Shown: positions 21,865 to 32,731 of the stretch, piece by piece
Layout of the letters: every line of letters begins with the position of its first letter
Position numbering within the stretch: the first letter of the stretch is position 1
From: Romanomermis culicivorax
Taxonomy: Eukaryota; Nematoda; Enoplea; Mermithida; Mermithidae
Direction: 5' to 3'
NCBI GenBank assembly: GCA_963922205.1
Contig: CAWUHX010000265.1
Span: forward strand, 339,955-403,954
DNA length: 64,000 nt
Notes under the pieces: model-generated
What the model saw: only the letters and a program-made list of their open reading frames with translations
Database searches by the model: none
Told to the model about the DNA's origin: nothing
Translations under genes and position numbers: made by a program

Positions 21865-22646
21865 CTATGCCACCAAGTCAATGTCTATGAAGTCGTAATA
21901 AAAAATGATAGGCATCTATCCTTACTTATTTCATAGGCTTAGGAGAAGCATAGTGATGCAACCAGAGGACATGATGTGGAACCACATATATAGGCACAAA
22001 GCACTTATCTGGTTAGCTCATTATCTAAAAGGCTGCCATGCTTAACTGTATATAATGTTATAAGATGGGTGTCATCCAGATGCAGTAATTTCCAAATTTC
22101 TTCCTGATCACATGTTCACTTTGGCTCGTACATGAATGTCAAAGGATGATTGATATTGAATAATGAAGTAAAAGAAAGGACATCAAAATTAGAATAATTA
22201 TTTACTGTGGCAAACTGACCAATACAATATATACTAATAAAACAAGCTACCTGACAACAGTACTACTATGATTAGTATAAGTAGAAAAAACTCGGGAATT
22301 TAATTATTTTTGAATGAAAAATGTGACCATAAAAACCACAAAACTGTAGAACTGAGACAAAAACTGTGAAAGACCATTAAAAACCACAAAAATATCACGA
22401 ATTTGCTATACATAGCAACTATACACTGAAACAAAAAACAAGAATAAAAAAGCACACAGCAAGAAAAAATATAATAATCTTAAAAAGGCTCAAAAAACTA
22501 CTACATTAAATTATAAAAAGAATAGCGAATAGAAAAAGGGGGTTTGATCCCCATATTGTATGACCAACCTACTCATACAACAAATAATCCCTGACAGAAC
22601 GTGTACATCTCACTGTAGTAGTATTCCATAATGCTCCTCTATGTAG
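21865..22646. other. no supported gene; upstream intron of gene X
   Basis: AT-rich DNA ending in a pyrimidine-rich acceptor (CTCCTCTATGTAG) before exon a of gene X. Earlier exons are likely upstream but I could not recognise them. Confidence 0.4.
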
Positions 22647-22973
22647 GGCCCTCCAAGCGCTAATTTCTTGGGTCGGATACGCAGCAGCCCCAATCGCGAT
22701 GGCGCCCAATTTCTCGGAACTTTGGTTGTTCAAGCCCTAAGCAAAACAGGACACAATCAAGCCTGTCGATTCAAGCTGATGTTGCGCGATCATGAAAATG
22801 CTAGTTTCGCCAAACAAGAAATGACCATCGAACGGTACGGTGAAGACGAAGATAGTACAACTATAGTGGAATATAAGGGCCAAATGGAACGACGAGACTT
22901 GTTTGTCAAACAAAACAAGTACACTTTCACTTGCAAACTTTCGGTGATTTTGCATAGCAGTACATCATTATGG
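22647..22973 (+). CDS. gene X, exon a (unrecognised protein)
   Basis: A 327-bp exon between AG (22645-22646) and a GTGAGT donor (22974). It is phase 0 at both ends and encodes 109 residues. It has mixed composition with alternating strands (for example T-L-V-V-Q-A-L-S, C-R-F-K-L-M-L-R-D-H, Y-T-F-T-C-K-L-S-V-I-L) and an acidic Y-G-E-D-E-D-S-T-T turn, suggesting a beta-rich domain. The DNA is clearly less AT-rich than the introns. It joins exon b in frame. I recognise no family. The gene order a-b-c-d-e, all phase 0 and all on one strand, supports one transcription unit. The true start codon lies upstream of this exon. Confidence 0.7.
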
Positions 22974-23149
22974 GTGAGTTTTTCTCTTTTTTTTGATGAA
23001 ATTATCTTCAACTTGCTCATTTCTTTGCATTGAAGGGTTCATGTTTTAAAGAATTTTTGAGAAAATCCTGAGAATCAATTATTTGAACTAAACATTCAGC
23101 AAAAAAATCAGTGTGTTACGAGTGATCAGAGCAGCTACAAGAACTCACA

Positions 23150-24960
23150 AACCGTGACTAAGTTGGCTCAGTTGGTTAGAGAACACAACTGGAACCTGCA
23201 AGATCCTGGGTCCTATTCCCTGAACCATGCAAATTCTTTTGCAGTCAAGGAAATCTGGTTCCCAAAATCTCGTAGCCTTCGAAAGTCTGCACGATTTGAT
23301 ATCTGACTTTAGCAGCCTTGGTGACTCAACCAGTTACACATGGAAACCACCTCAATCTCGTGGCTCACTTGGCTCAGTCGATGTAGAGTAATAGTGTGAG
23401 ATCCTGGGTTCGACCCCCTCACCATGCAATTTTTTTGCTGTAACTGCCATAAAGAAATTTGCTCCCCAAAATCTAGTGGTCTTTGACAGTATGCTAAATT
23501 TGATGTGTAGCTGCAGAGGGCAGGACAACATGAACTGTCACACATGGAAACCACCTCAGTCTCGTGGCTTACTTGGCTCAGTCCATGTAGAGTGATAGTG
23601 TAAGATCCTGGGTTCGACTCCCTCACCATGCAATTTTTTTGCTGTCACTGCCATAAAGAAGTTTGCTTCCTGAAATCTAGTGGTCTTTGACAGTCTGCTA
23701 AATTTGATCTGTAGCTGTAAAAGGCAGGACAACATGAACTGTCACACATGGAAAGCACCTCATTCTCGTGACTCAGTTGGCTGAGTCCATAAGAGTACGT
23801 AGAGTGAAACTGTGAGATCCTTGGTTCGATTCCCACACCATGCAAATTTTTTTACTGTTACTGCCATAAAGAAATTTGCTACCTAAAATCTAGTGGTCTT
23901 TGACAGTCTGCTAAATTTGATGCGTAGCTGTAGTAGGCACAAGGACTTGAAATGTCACACATAGAAAGCACCTCATTCTCGTGGTTCAGTCGACCCAGTT
24001 GATTACAGTAAATGGATGGAAACTGCGAAGTCACGGATTTGATCCATACCAGAACCATGTAGTAATTTCCAATCACTGCAAGGAGAAAATGTGCTTTCCA
24101 ATATGGCGATCTTTGATGGTCCATCAAATTAGATGAGTGTCCAAAGCAGCCACCACAACTCGGACTAGTTAGCATTTCATTCCAGTGGATTGTATGAATC
24201 TGTTGGTCAGAGTATGCAGATGAAAATTGCAAGTTCCTATGTTCGAACCCTGCACCATGCCAATTTTTTTATGCAGTCACAGAGATGCGCTTCCCAAAAT
24301 CCGACCATCTTTAACAGTCCATCAAATTCAGGGTGGCTATAGCAGCCACAACGACTCCACCAGACTTGCACTGGAAGAATTTTCCAGGGGGAAGGTCCTT
24401 CAATTTTTTATCCAGGGGGAGGAAGTGGGTGAGCAAAAAAAACAAAAAAAAAGTTCTGCAAGCTTGTTTTTCATACAAAATATGCACAAAAATCATCCGT
24501 TCAGGGGAATGTTTGCCGACTTTTTTGGGCCAGGGGGGTGGTCAGGGTCTCAGGTAAGGGGGTTTACCCTCCTCCTATGTGCATGTGTAGACTCCACATG
24601 TTGCACAGGGTTAGCACCTCATTCTGTTAACTCGGTTACCTTAGTTGGTCAGAGTATGCGCATGGAAACTGTCTGGTCCCAGGTTCAATCATCACACCAT
24701 GCATAATTTTTTTTTCAGTCACTACCCTGAAGAAATCTGCATCCTAGAATCTGGGGGTCCTTGAATGCCCTTCAAAGCCGATGAGTAGTGAAAGTAGCCA
24801 CCATAACTCGAACTGTCGAACAAGAGCAAACAGGAGCAACATATTCCTATGGCTTGGTCGCCTCAGTTGATTAGAGTATGCAGACCAAAGCTCTATGGCT
24901 CCTGGTTCCACATCATCATGCCTAATTTTCTCTAGTCACACAGACATGAGGGAATCTGCT
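23150..24960 (+). repeat. tandem array of tRNA-like (SINE-derived) units, about 200-220 bp each
   Basis: Eight units follow head to tail. Each has an A-box-like TGGCTCAGTTGG-TTAGAGTA, a B-box-like GGTTCGATTCCC about 35-45 nt later, then ACCATGCAA-TTTTTT and a conserved body (CTAGTGGTCTTTGACAGTCT). The ACCATGC anchors lie at 23224, 23421, 23624, 23837, 24054, 24254, 24696 and about 24917. The 442-bp step is explained by the 229-bp MITE at 24361-24589. The arms do not pair like a working tRNA, so these are derived units. Confidence 0.8.
24361..24589. mobile_element. hAT-like MITE inside the tRNA-like array, perfect TSD
   Basis: Flanked by GACTCCAC at 24353-24360 and 24590-24597. The ends are CAGACTTGCAC and, inverted, TACACATGCAC. 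Second copy of the 21613-21864 family. Confidence 0.92.
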
Positions 24961-25246
24961 TCTTAATGTTGGAGTGGGACTTGGGTTAATGAGAGAATGA
25001 AAGGACCTAATCAGCTACTTCACTACTTTACCTAAACAGGACAAGTCCTGAAGTAGGAATAGTTTGCAACAGTTCAGCCTGTCCCAAAACCAACAGAAAA
25101 TCATCTGCTTCAATTCACTTGAACTAAAGATGATGCAGCGAGTATCTGATCTCGAACAACTTCCAATCAATGGGGAATAGGGAGAAGTCAGGAAGAGAAT
25201 TGAGTTGTAAATGTACATTTGCAAGCAGGATGTACTAATAAGATTA

Positions 25247-25591
25247 GGGACCGGTTTCATCAAATAGACTTAAGCTCCAGCTGAGCTGCAGCTTAAGCTA
25301 TAGCATAACTCTATATCTTATACCACTGCAGTTAAGCTGCAGCTCAAGTGTAGCTTAAGTCATACACACGAAATGTGTCAGGAAAGTTAGGCTGCACCTC
25401 AACGACAATGTTATAACATAGAGAGTTAAGCTACAGCTCAGCTGCAGCTTAACTTTTTCGAAATGTTTTGTTTGCATGAATTAAGCACAGCTGAGCTGCA
25501 GCTCAACGGCAATGGTATAACATACAAGGTAAAGCTACAGCATATGCTGCAGCTCATCTGGAGCTTATGTCTCTTTGATGAAACCAGCCCC
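25247..25591. mobile_element. palindromic MITE built of AGCTGCAGCT words
   Basis: The ends GGGACCGGTTTCATCAAA and, inverted, GGGGCTGGTTTCATCAAA. The interior is a string of AAGCTGCAGCTNAAG-type palindromes (many PstI/PvuII-like sites). No clear TSD; a TTA precedes the left end only. Confidence 0.75.
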
Positions 25592-25689
25592 TGGGCTCTA
25601 ACCTGTGTTCCCTCTGCTGTGAGAATAATGGTAAATGTCAGAATGTTGTATTTGAAAATAAGTCGGGGCTTTGGGCTTTGAGTTCAGGC

Positions 25690-26195
25690 AGGATTGGGAT
25701 CTCAGGGTTCGTCCTTAATGTACGTATTTTCCAGGCCCACGCTTACCCGATTAACTTCATCAAGAGTACTTAAACCTGACACTAGAAATCCCACCAATCA
25801 AGGAAAGGTAACTTCCTTAATTTTCTCCCGAACTAAATGAATACAAGAAAGGAAATCACTTTCTTCAAAATTTACTTACGTAATGAAAAACACTTACTTA
25901 CAAATGTGACGAGCGAGAAAGAAGAACAATTTCACTCCCATGCACTGGAAAGAAAAACAAACACAGGCGTGCGTGCGGGGAGGCAGCGAGTATGAAACAT
26001 AACCAATGGGGCACACGTTACAAGAAAACACACCAATAATAATGCACAATGAGAGAGCCAGGGCACACCTACTGACGTGTGCTAAAGTAAGACGACTGTT
26101 GATGGTCGGCGTCACTCACTCCACTTGGCACTTGTAGGCCTCTTGCGCGGATTGACAAAATGTGAGAAAATCGGTGGAAACACACTATAACAAGA
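25690..26195 (+). repeat. dispersed repeat D, copy 2
   Basis: Aligns with 19200-19765 over its length, from GTCCTTAATGTAC to ATCGGTGGAAACACACTA. No gene. Confidence 0.55.
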
Positions 26196-26399
26196 ATGGC
26201 AGGGGACGTTGTATTTTGGGGCTGCTAATTCCACAAAATAAGATACATCAATAATAAAAATCGGCCAATCCATCCACCTTCTTTTCACAAAATGAACAAC
26301 AATGATCAAAAACATGAACACATGGGTCTTCTATTCCTGCTGTCTATGCGCATTAGCATGGCCAAAATTCGTATCAACTTTCAGGCTAATTTGCATAAC

Positions 26400-26835
26400 C
26401 TGAAGATAGACTATGTCCATCCCCGACCCTAGAATCTGGTGATCTCTGAATGCCCATCTAATTCCATGAGTGGCCCAGGCAGCAGCCATGACTCGAACTG
26501 TTGAACAAATATAGCACCTCATTCCTACGGCTTTGTTGTCTCAGTTGATTAGAGTATGCTGACCGAAACCGCATGGTCCCTAGTTCAATCCATACACCAT
26601 ACCTAATCTTTCTGCAGTCATAACCATGAGGAAATCAACTTCCTAGAATCTGGTAGTCTTTGAACGTTCATCAAATTAGATGGGTGGCCAAGGCAGCCAC
26701 CACAAGTCAAACTGGTGCGCAAAAGTTAGCACATCTTTCTTTTGATGCATTTGGGTTCATTTGGTGGTAGTACACAGACAGAAAGTGCAAGATTCAGATT
26801 TCGACCCCCACACCACACCTAATTTTGCTGCAGTC
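26400..26835 (+). repeat. two more tRNA-like units
   Basis: A-box-like TCTCAGTTGATTAGAGTA near 26537 and B-box-like TAGTTCAATCCATACACC near 26580; a second, more decayed pair at 26747-26818. Same body as the 23150-24960 array, separated from it by other repeats. Confidence 0.65.
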
Positions 26836-27003
26836 AGCAATAAATGGAAATGAGTTGCCACACAAGCGGAATTCGAAAATATTTCCAAGTCGTTATGGTC
26901 GATACAAGTGGCTTAAAGCATTTTTCCGAAACTATAAACATATGGTTCAGTTTATCATGCAAATACAATGTCATATTTTCACTTATTTCTACTTTTTTGA
27001 TAG

Positions 27004-27153
27004 GCTGGTTTATCTGCCATTCGCTTGAAGAATAAATATGATCCGAACAAATTCATATGGTTGGAAATCAAATCAATGACGGAATTGAAAACGGTCACAT
27101 ATAGAGCACCCACAGATTTATTGCCCAATTCTTTTGCTGGGGGTGCAGAGGAT
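27004..27153 (+). CDS. gene X, exon b
   Basis: A 150-bp phase-0 exon between TTTTTTGATAG and a GTAAGC donor at 27154. The product starts A-G-L-S-A-I-R-L-K-N-K-Y and ends S-F-A-G-G-A-E-D. A second GT (27171) would break the frame into exon c, so the first is preferred. Confidence 0.7.
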
Positions 27154-27316
27154 GTAAGCGTGGTTGATCGGTAATGGGTCATATTTTTAACAATAATTAA
27201 AATTTGTCGAATTCTCTTTCTACAGTAATTTAGGAGGCCATATCATAACGATGCTATAAATTTAGTACTTACTTTAACTTTTCAAATTGAAGCATAATTT
27301 GAAAAAAGTTTCAATA

Positions 27317-27557
27317 GTCAGTTTTTTATAAAATGCTTCCAAATCGAAAAGTGACACAAATCACTACTGTCGTCAAAATCGTTCACATAAAGTTCTTACT
27401 GTAAAATTTTTCACTCAAAAAATTGATGAAGGTTAGGTCAGTATGCTTACAAATTTACAAATCTTCATGATATATTGTTTATCAGAAAATCGCAAAAATC
27501 TGAAATACTACTTGCTTTTCACTTTCACTATTTGGAAGTATTTCAAGAAAAACGGAC
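27317..27557 (+). mobile_element. 241-bp TA-flanked MITE, copy 2
   Basis: GTCAGTTTTTTATAAAATGC to AAGAAAAACGGAC, TA at 27315-27316 and 27558-27559. In the intron between exons b and c of gene X. Confidence 0.88.
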
Positions 27558-27783
27558 TATACTAAAGTAGGTTTAAGCTCTACCCAGATGTGAAAAAATC
27601 TTGGAATTTTTTAACAGTGATTTTTGCCGATTTTTCGGCATAGTCGTTAACTATCATCAAATCAAAGTTGTCATCGTCTGATTTTCTCCAGTTTTATCAG
27701 CATGACCTTTAAGAAAGATTAGGTCCATCCCTCTGACACTAGCGACTTTTAACCACTGATCCTTAATCACTCTTCACTTCCAG

Positions 27784-27945
27784 TTTACCCTACAATTGAA
27801 CCCTCCATTTGAACGTGGTCGTCGACTACTAGTGGTTATGCATTTACACCCTTACGATAACGAGAAAGAGAACTGGTACACTAGTTCCATTCGATTTCAC
27901 GATAAAACTTGCGCCCGTTTCACGATCGATTTTGAAAATATCGTG
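27784..27945 (+). CDS. gene X, exon c
   Basis: A 162-bp phase-0 exon after CTTCACTTCCAG, donor GTAAAT at 27946. The product F-T-L-Q-L-N-P-P-F-E-R-G-R-R-L-L-V-V continues with N-W-Y-T-S-S-I-R-F-H-D and R-F-T-I-D-F-E-N-I-V. Alternating hydrophobic residues suggest beta strands. Not recognised. Confidence 0.75.
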
Positions 27946-28082
27946 GTAAATATGCTATTTGGCAATCTCGATCTATAAACCAGGGTTATGTTTTCTGATA
28001 TAGGAATGTTATATTTTAAGATTTTGTTGAGGACTCTTGTTTAGTGATCCACTGAAACCATTTTTTGATTTAGAAGCCAAAA

Positions 28083-28345
28083 ATAATTGAAGGGTCTATT
28101 CCCAAGTGAATGATTCCCAATCGAGCAATTCCCAAGTGAGCCACTTCTCAATTGACCTAATTCCCAATTGAGCGATTCCCATGTGAGCGATTCCCAAGTG
28201 AGCGAATACTCAAGTGAGTGAATTCCTAATTGGGCGATTCCCATGTGAGCGATTCCCAATCGAGTGAATTCCCATTTGAGTGTTTCTCATGAGAGCGATT
28301 TCCAAGTGAGCGAATTCCCAAATGAGCAAATTTCCAATTGGGCGA
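28083..28345 (-). repeat. short tandem repeat of about 15 bp (AATTCCCAAGTGAGCG)
   Basis: About 17 imperfect units. The same word occurs in the opposite orientation at 29779-29826, so the repeats flank the foldback element in inverted fashion. Confidence 0.8.
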
Positions 28346-28589
28346 ATCCAAATGTTGTATTCTAATTATGATGGGCGTTTGGGGGCGGCTCTAACTCTTG
28401 CCTCCTTAATCTGTCAGGTTGGAGGAAGGAGTCGAAATCAGTAAGAAGAATCCAAGTGATCGACCTTAACGCCAGTGCTTCCTGGGGCCTGCCCTAAACC
28501 TCGGAATGACTCCTCACCTAGGGGCGAGAAGTCAAGAACAGAATACTACCTTCCCAAGAAATGCCTGACTGAAACTAGTCAGACAAGGT

Positions 28590-28922
28590 AACACACTTTT
28601 GAACACAAAAAAACGCTTTTCTAACCAAACATTTATTTATAAAACTTACCTAAAAATCGCCCCTTCCAAAAAGGTGACATCTTACCAATATAAAAACTAG
28701 GCGAGTAATGTACAGGCGAAAATGGCAAATATAATATAGTGGACGATATGCGCCAGAAGAATCAATAATATACACTAACTAATTCACAAAAACTATCTTC
28801 TACAGTAACTGTCGTGCTGGGTCGGGTCGGGCATGGTCGCACATTTGTACCTGCAGGCGTTTTTACGAAACTGGCAAACTATTAGAAAATCGTGAAAAAT
28901 CGGCGGAAACACACTACAACAC
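28590..28922 (+). repeat. dispersed repeat D, copy 3
   Basis: Ends in ATCGGCGGAAACACACTACA like the other two copies and carries a CTACAGTAACTGTCGTG block. Partial. Confidence 0.5.
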
Positions 28923-28934
28923 AAACGAGTGATC

Positions 28935-29757
28935 AAGAATGTATTTTCTTTCTTTGCCTTATATTTTCCTTCGTAATGTATTTCTTTTTTCTTTCGTTTT
29001 CTGGGTGCATTTTTAATGTTTTCATTTATGTATGTTTTAACATTTTCACTTTTTGTCTTTGCTTTCTTTCCTTTTCGTTTTTATTGTCATCTACTTTTTT
29101 CTTCTCTGCTCATGAAACAACCCATTACAAGTTGTCATTTTGAATAACTGCAGTCTCCTGTATAATTCTTGTACAGTTCGATATGCCCGGGTCTTTCATT
29201 GTTGTAAGTGTGAAAATCTTCATAAAAAATAAAAGAATGCTGAAACAAACAAAAGACCAAGAGAATGGAAACGTCAACAAAAATGAAGACATTAAGAATA
29301 AGTGAAAATACGTGGAGAAGCATTAAAAAAAGAAAGAAAACATGAAGGCAGTGACAAGAAAGAAAATTAACATAGAGAAAGCAGCAAGAAAAAAAGAAAA
29401 AATGTGAAAAAAAGAAAAAATCAGGAAAGATGGAAAACAAAAAACTAAGATGAAAAATAATGAAGAAAAATCACAAAGGATAAAAGTATGTAGAAAATAC
29501 AGCATTCCGAATTGTATAAGAACTATACAGGAGACTATGCTTATTAAAAATAAGAACTTGTAATTTGTATTTTCATGAGCGAAAAAGAAAAAAGTAGATC
29601 AAAAGAAAAACGAAAATAAAAGAAAGCAGAGACAAAAGATGAAAACGTAAAGGCATATATAAACGAAAACATTAACAATACACACAAGAAAACAAAGAAC
29701 AAAATACATACAAAGAAACATAAAAGGTAAAGAAGGAAAATATTAAGAAAGTGTTAC
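28935..29757. mobile_element. foldback element, two arms of about 245 bp
   Basis: The pyrimidine-rich arm 28935-29180 (ending AGTCTCCTGTATAATTCTTG) pairs with the purine-rich arm 29508-29757 (starting CGAATTGTATAAGAACTATA). The spacer 29181-29507 is itself purine-rich. No coding domain; the Phe/Ser-rich open frames are a by-product of the TTTTCTTTC composition. Confidence 0.75.
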
Positions 29758-29830
29758 TACTTCCTCGATGGCTCGTTTGGAATCCCCCAATTGGGAATTC
29801 GCTCACTTGGGAATCGCTGACATGAGGATA

Positions 29831-30402
29831 CCCAAATTAGAGCAGCATTTGATTCCAAGTGATTCAGACCTTAACAAATGGGCACTCACCTGTGTTGGGT
29901 GGCAGATTCCTCCAATTTGTACATGCTGGGGGATGGATAGGGTAAAAAAGGAAAACTGATGGGGACTAGTGATATGCAGCTGTGAGCAATACTTAAATAG
30001 TCACAAAGGCAAATCTAAAATAATGTGTAAGTACAGATATGAACAACAGACCACATGACCTATTTTGGTAAAACAAAAAAGATGAAAAGTGATTACTGTA
30101 GGAATCTGATTTGCATAATTGAATTTTGCAGGTTAATGATAAGCCAACTTGAAAACTAATTCACATTTTCTATATATTCACTTGTTGTGACAGAACTATT
30201 ACTACTCTGCTTTACAGTTTTATGCGAATTTGTCGGTAAATAACATCACAATGAGGAAAAACTTAGCTAAGAAGACTGACACTTCTGATTCACTTTGTTG
30301 TTCAGCAGTTGATCAGTCAGTCTTAATTAAGATGCACTTGCACCAAGAATAGTAGCCACAATATTGTAAAGGTCAGTTTTTCTAATCACATTTACTTCGC
30401 AG
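29831..30402. other. gene X intron, unremarkable
   Basis: Nothing recognised. It ends in a pyrimidine tract and TTACTTCGCAG before exon d. Confidence 0.4.
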
Positions 30403-30552
30403 AGAGAATGGAACTACACAACCATGAGAATCCTTCTCCGCAGCAAAGACTGCGTTGCCGGCGACCCTGTTGTTGTTGACTACGGTCAGGTCTACATTTA
30501 CTACAATCAAATCACTTTCTTGTTCGTATACGCTGTCAATGAAATACAAATG
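30403..30552 (+). CDS. gene X, exon d
   Basis: A 150-bp phase-0 exon between CTTCGCAG and GTAAGT. It encodes 50 residues: R-E-W-N-Y-T-T-M-R-I-L-L-R-S-K-D-C-V-A-G-D, then P-V-V-V-D-Y-G-Q-V-Y-I-Y-Y and F-L-F-V-Y-A-V-N-E-I-Q-M. Beta-rich and hydrophobic. Higher GC than its surroundings. Confidence 0.75.
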
Positions 30553-31185
30553 GTAAGTAAATTTGAATAACTTTACTGTAGCACAAAGCTCAAGTTGAAC
30601 TTGTAACCAAATTATCAAATTGGCTCTAATTTTTCGAATGAGTAGGAGGAAATGGCGCTAGTCTGATTGTCAAGTTTTGTGAGGAAAATAATAATTGGTG
30701 ATGGGTTCCAACCCTCAATTTTCTACATTCAAGGCAACTGTGCTAGCCCAGCCTTATGGCATCACTTCTATTAACTGACTAAAGCCAAATTTAGAAGTGA
30801 AATCACAGACTGTCACTAATTAATCAGTGACAATCAGTGACAATTGGCGACTGTTGGCAAGCAAAATCCTGGGAATTTTTCACTTCTGAATTGGACTTAA
30901 TAGTTTATAGAATATCTTTTCAACTGTGAATTCATACAAAGTAACAGCAAAAAATATACAGATTACTAACCTTTATTGTAAATATATGTACAATGAATAC
31001 ATCACTATGAAATATATGTATATATAAAAATAACTGACAAAAGTACATGTTGTGTCTTGAATAATGACTGGACTAAGTTGCAAATAGATTAGCCTTAAGA
31101 CAATTGGTAAATATCCAACTCGAATAATAGCTGGTAAATAGTGATGTTTACTAAGGCTAACTAACACAACATAAATATATCTATA

Positions 31186-31426
31186 GCCTGTTTTTCTTGG
31201 AATGCTTCTGAATAATGAAAGTGGAAAGCAAGTAGTATTTCAGATTTTCACGATTTTCTGGCAAGCAGTACACCATATAGGGCTGGAAATTTGTGAGCAT
31301 ACCGGCCTAACCTTTAACAATTTTTTGAATGAAAAATTTAACAGTAAGAGCTTCACGTAAACGATTTTGACGACAGTACTGATTTGTTTCACTTTTCTAT
31401 TTGGAAGCATTTTATAAAAAACAGAT
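31186..31426 (-). mobile_element. 241-bp TA-flanked MITE, copy 3 (inverted)
   Basis: Reverse orientation to copies 1 and 2, TA at 31184-31185 and 31427-31428. Confidence 0.88.
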
Positions 31427-31525
31427 TATAAGCATTTAATGATATCCAAGTACTAAATAGTACAATAAATAAAATGAATGAATGTACAAAACAACACACC
31501 TTATATAGTATCATGGAAGATCACA

Positions 31526-31590
31526 GAATGTTCTAGAACCTTGTAGAATATAAAAGATTATAGAATATTATGGAAGGTTCTAGAACTTTC
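31526..31590. promoter_or_regulatory. two heat-shock-element-like palindromes
   Basis: 31573-31590 reads GAA-GG-TTC-TA-GAA-CT-TTC, four perfect alternating HSF pentamers. 31526-31543 reads GAA-TG-TTC-TA-GAA-CC-TTG, three perfect and one with a single mismatch. Known HSF sites need three or more nGAAn units. They lie in a gene X intron with no obvious nearby transcription start, so function is unproven. Confidence 0.45.
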
Positions 31591-31633
31591 CGGTACAATG
31601 CAGTACATGAACTGTACCTGCACATCATGTCAT

Positions 31634-31708
31634 GTGATCATACTGTAAGGTATGCATCACATCGTACTTGCAAATCATATTAAGTGATCATACTGTAAGG
31701 TATGTATC
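31634..31708 (+). repeat. 51-bp tandem duplication
   Basis: GTGATCATACTGTAAGGTAT occurs twice, at 31636 and about 31687. Confidence 0.7.
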
Positions 31709-31971
31709 AGTACAATCATCTGCAAAAATATGATAATGATTATGTGAGACAAGAAGTAATAAATTCAGCAAAATAGAAGAAATAACATACATGAAACTAG
31801 CCGTCACTGAAAATTTTTTCTTCTTGAAATTCGACATTCTTCTCTCCAATCCGGATTTTCCAATTTCATATTCTATGCACTACTCAATAGCAGCACCAAT
31901 TTTATTTTTGGAATAATTTTAAAACTGCCTATGCTTCATCATTACCCATAAGGCATGACAGTCAGGCATCA

Positions 31972-32115
31972 TGAGACCTGGCTGTAACACACCACTAGTG
32001 CATCTGCCTTGTAATCAGAAGGTCTAAGATCTGACCTCCTCACTAATGGAATCTTCAATTCCTGGTGCACTGGTCATGTGTCTTTGGGCATGTTACACCT
32101 CATTTAATTCTACTA
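31972..32115 (+). repeat. SINE derived from tRNA-Thr(UGU)
   Basis: CATCTGCCTTGTAATCAGAAGGTC keeps the anticodon arm of a tRNA-Thr (loop CTTGTAA, anticodon TGT). A decayed B box follows, then a body ending TGTCTTTGGGCATGTTACAC, a tail found in several animal SINEs. The acceptor arm does not pair, so it is not a working tRNA gene. Confidence 0.65.
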
Positions 32116-32143
32116 CAAAAAAATTTTTTTTTGCCATTTTCAG

Positions 32144-32250
32144 TTGGACGTACCCAATATGCTCCCTGATATAAAGAAACACCAATCCGAAAAATTCCCA
32201 TTGTCTTCGAATTTCATACTTACTAAAGCGACTTTCCACAAATGTTGGCG
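32144..32250 (+). CDS. possible exon, uncertain
   Basis: After TTGCCATTTTCAG, a phase-0 frame gives L-D-V-P-N-M-L-P-D-I-K-K-H-Q and F-I-L-T-K-A-T-F-H-K-C-W-R up to a GTGTGA donor. It would end in phase 2 and so cannot join exon e of gene X. It may be an alternative exon, part of another gene, or chance. Confidence 0.25.
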
Positions 32251-32731
32251 GTGTGATATTCGGCATTTCAGCATAATGTAGCAGTTTTTTATGAAGTAAG
32301 TTTTATGTTGTGTATAAATTAAATGCTCTTTTAAGCATAGTTTGAGAAATATCTGTAAATTGACAAAATTCAGCGCTGGTTTCGGAACCTTTTACCTGAA
32401 ATGGATTCTAGGTTTCTGGCAACTTGGCTTGGGAATTTTCATTGCTGAAATATAGGCAAGAAAAAATTAAAAGTTTTTGGTTAAACTTTGCAAGAAAACA
32501 GATTAAAAATCGAGTTCGTGAATAATTCGAATCAAATGCCATCTTTTCAGACTCTTCAGCTCATGCTATGGATATGAGGTTTGAAAAGATTTCATTATAT
32601 TACTCACATGTTTTCTGTTTTAGTACCCAAGCATTCATGCTATTGTATTTCATGTGTTATGACACCAATTGAAACGATAAAAAAATATACTTCTGATTAT
32701 ATATTATATTATGATAATGTTATTATTATTA

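Noticed and set aside
23150..24960. Cluster of functional tRNA genes
   Set aside because: A and B boxes are present but acceptor and anticodon stems do not pair, and units carry 130 bp of extra body.
25500..26400. LTR retrotransposon
   Set aside because: Repeat D recurs three times but I found no TG/CA long terminal repeats, primer-binding site or reverse transcriptase motif.
28892..29505. Phe/Ser-rich membrane-like frames
   Set aside because: They are a by-product of the TTTTCTTTC-rich foldback arms and their complement.
32144..32250. Exon of gene X between exons d and e
   Set aside because: It would end in phase 2, which does not fit exon e; kept only as an uncertain feature.
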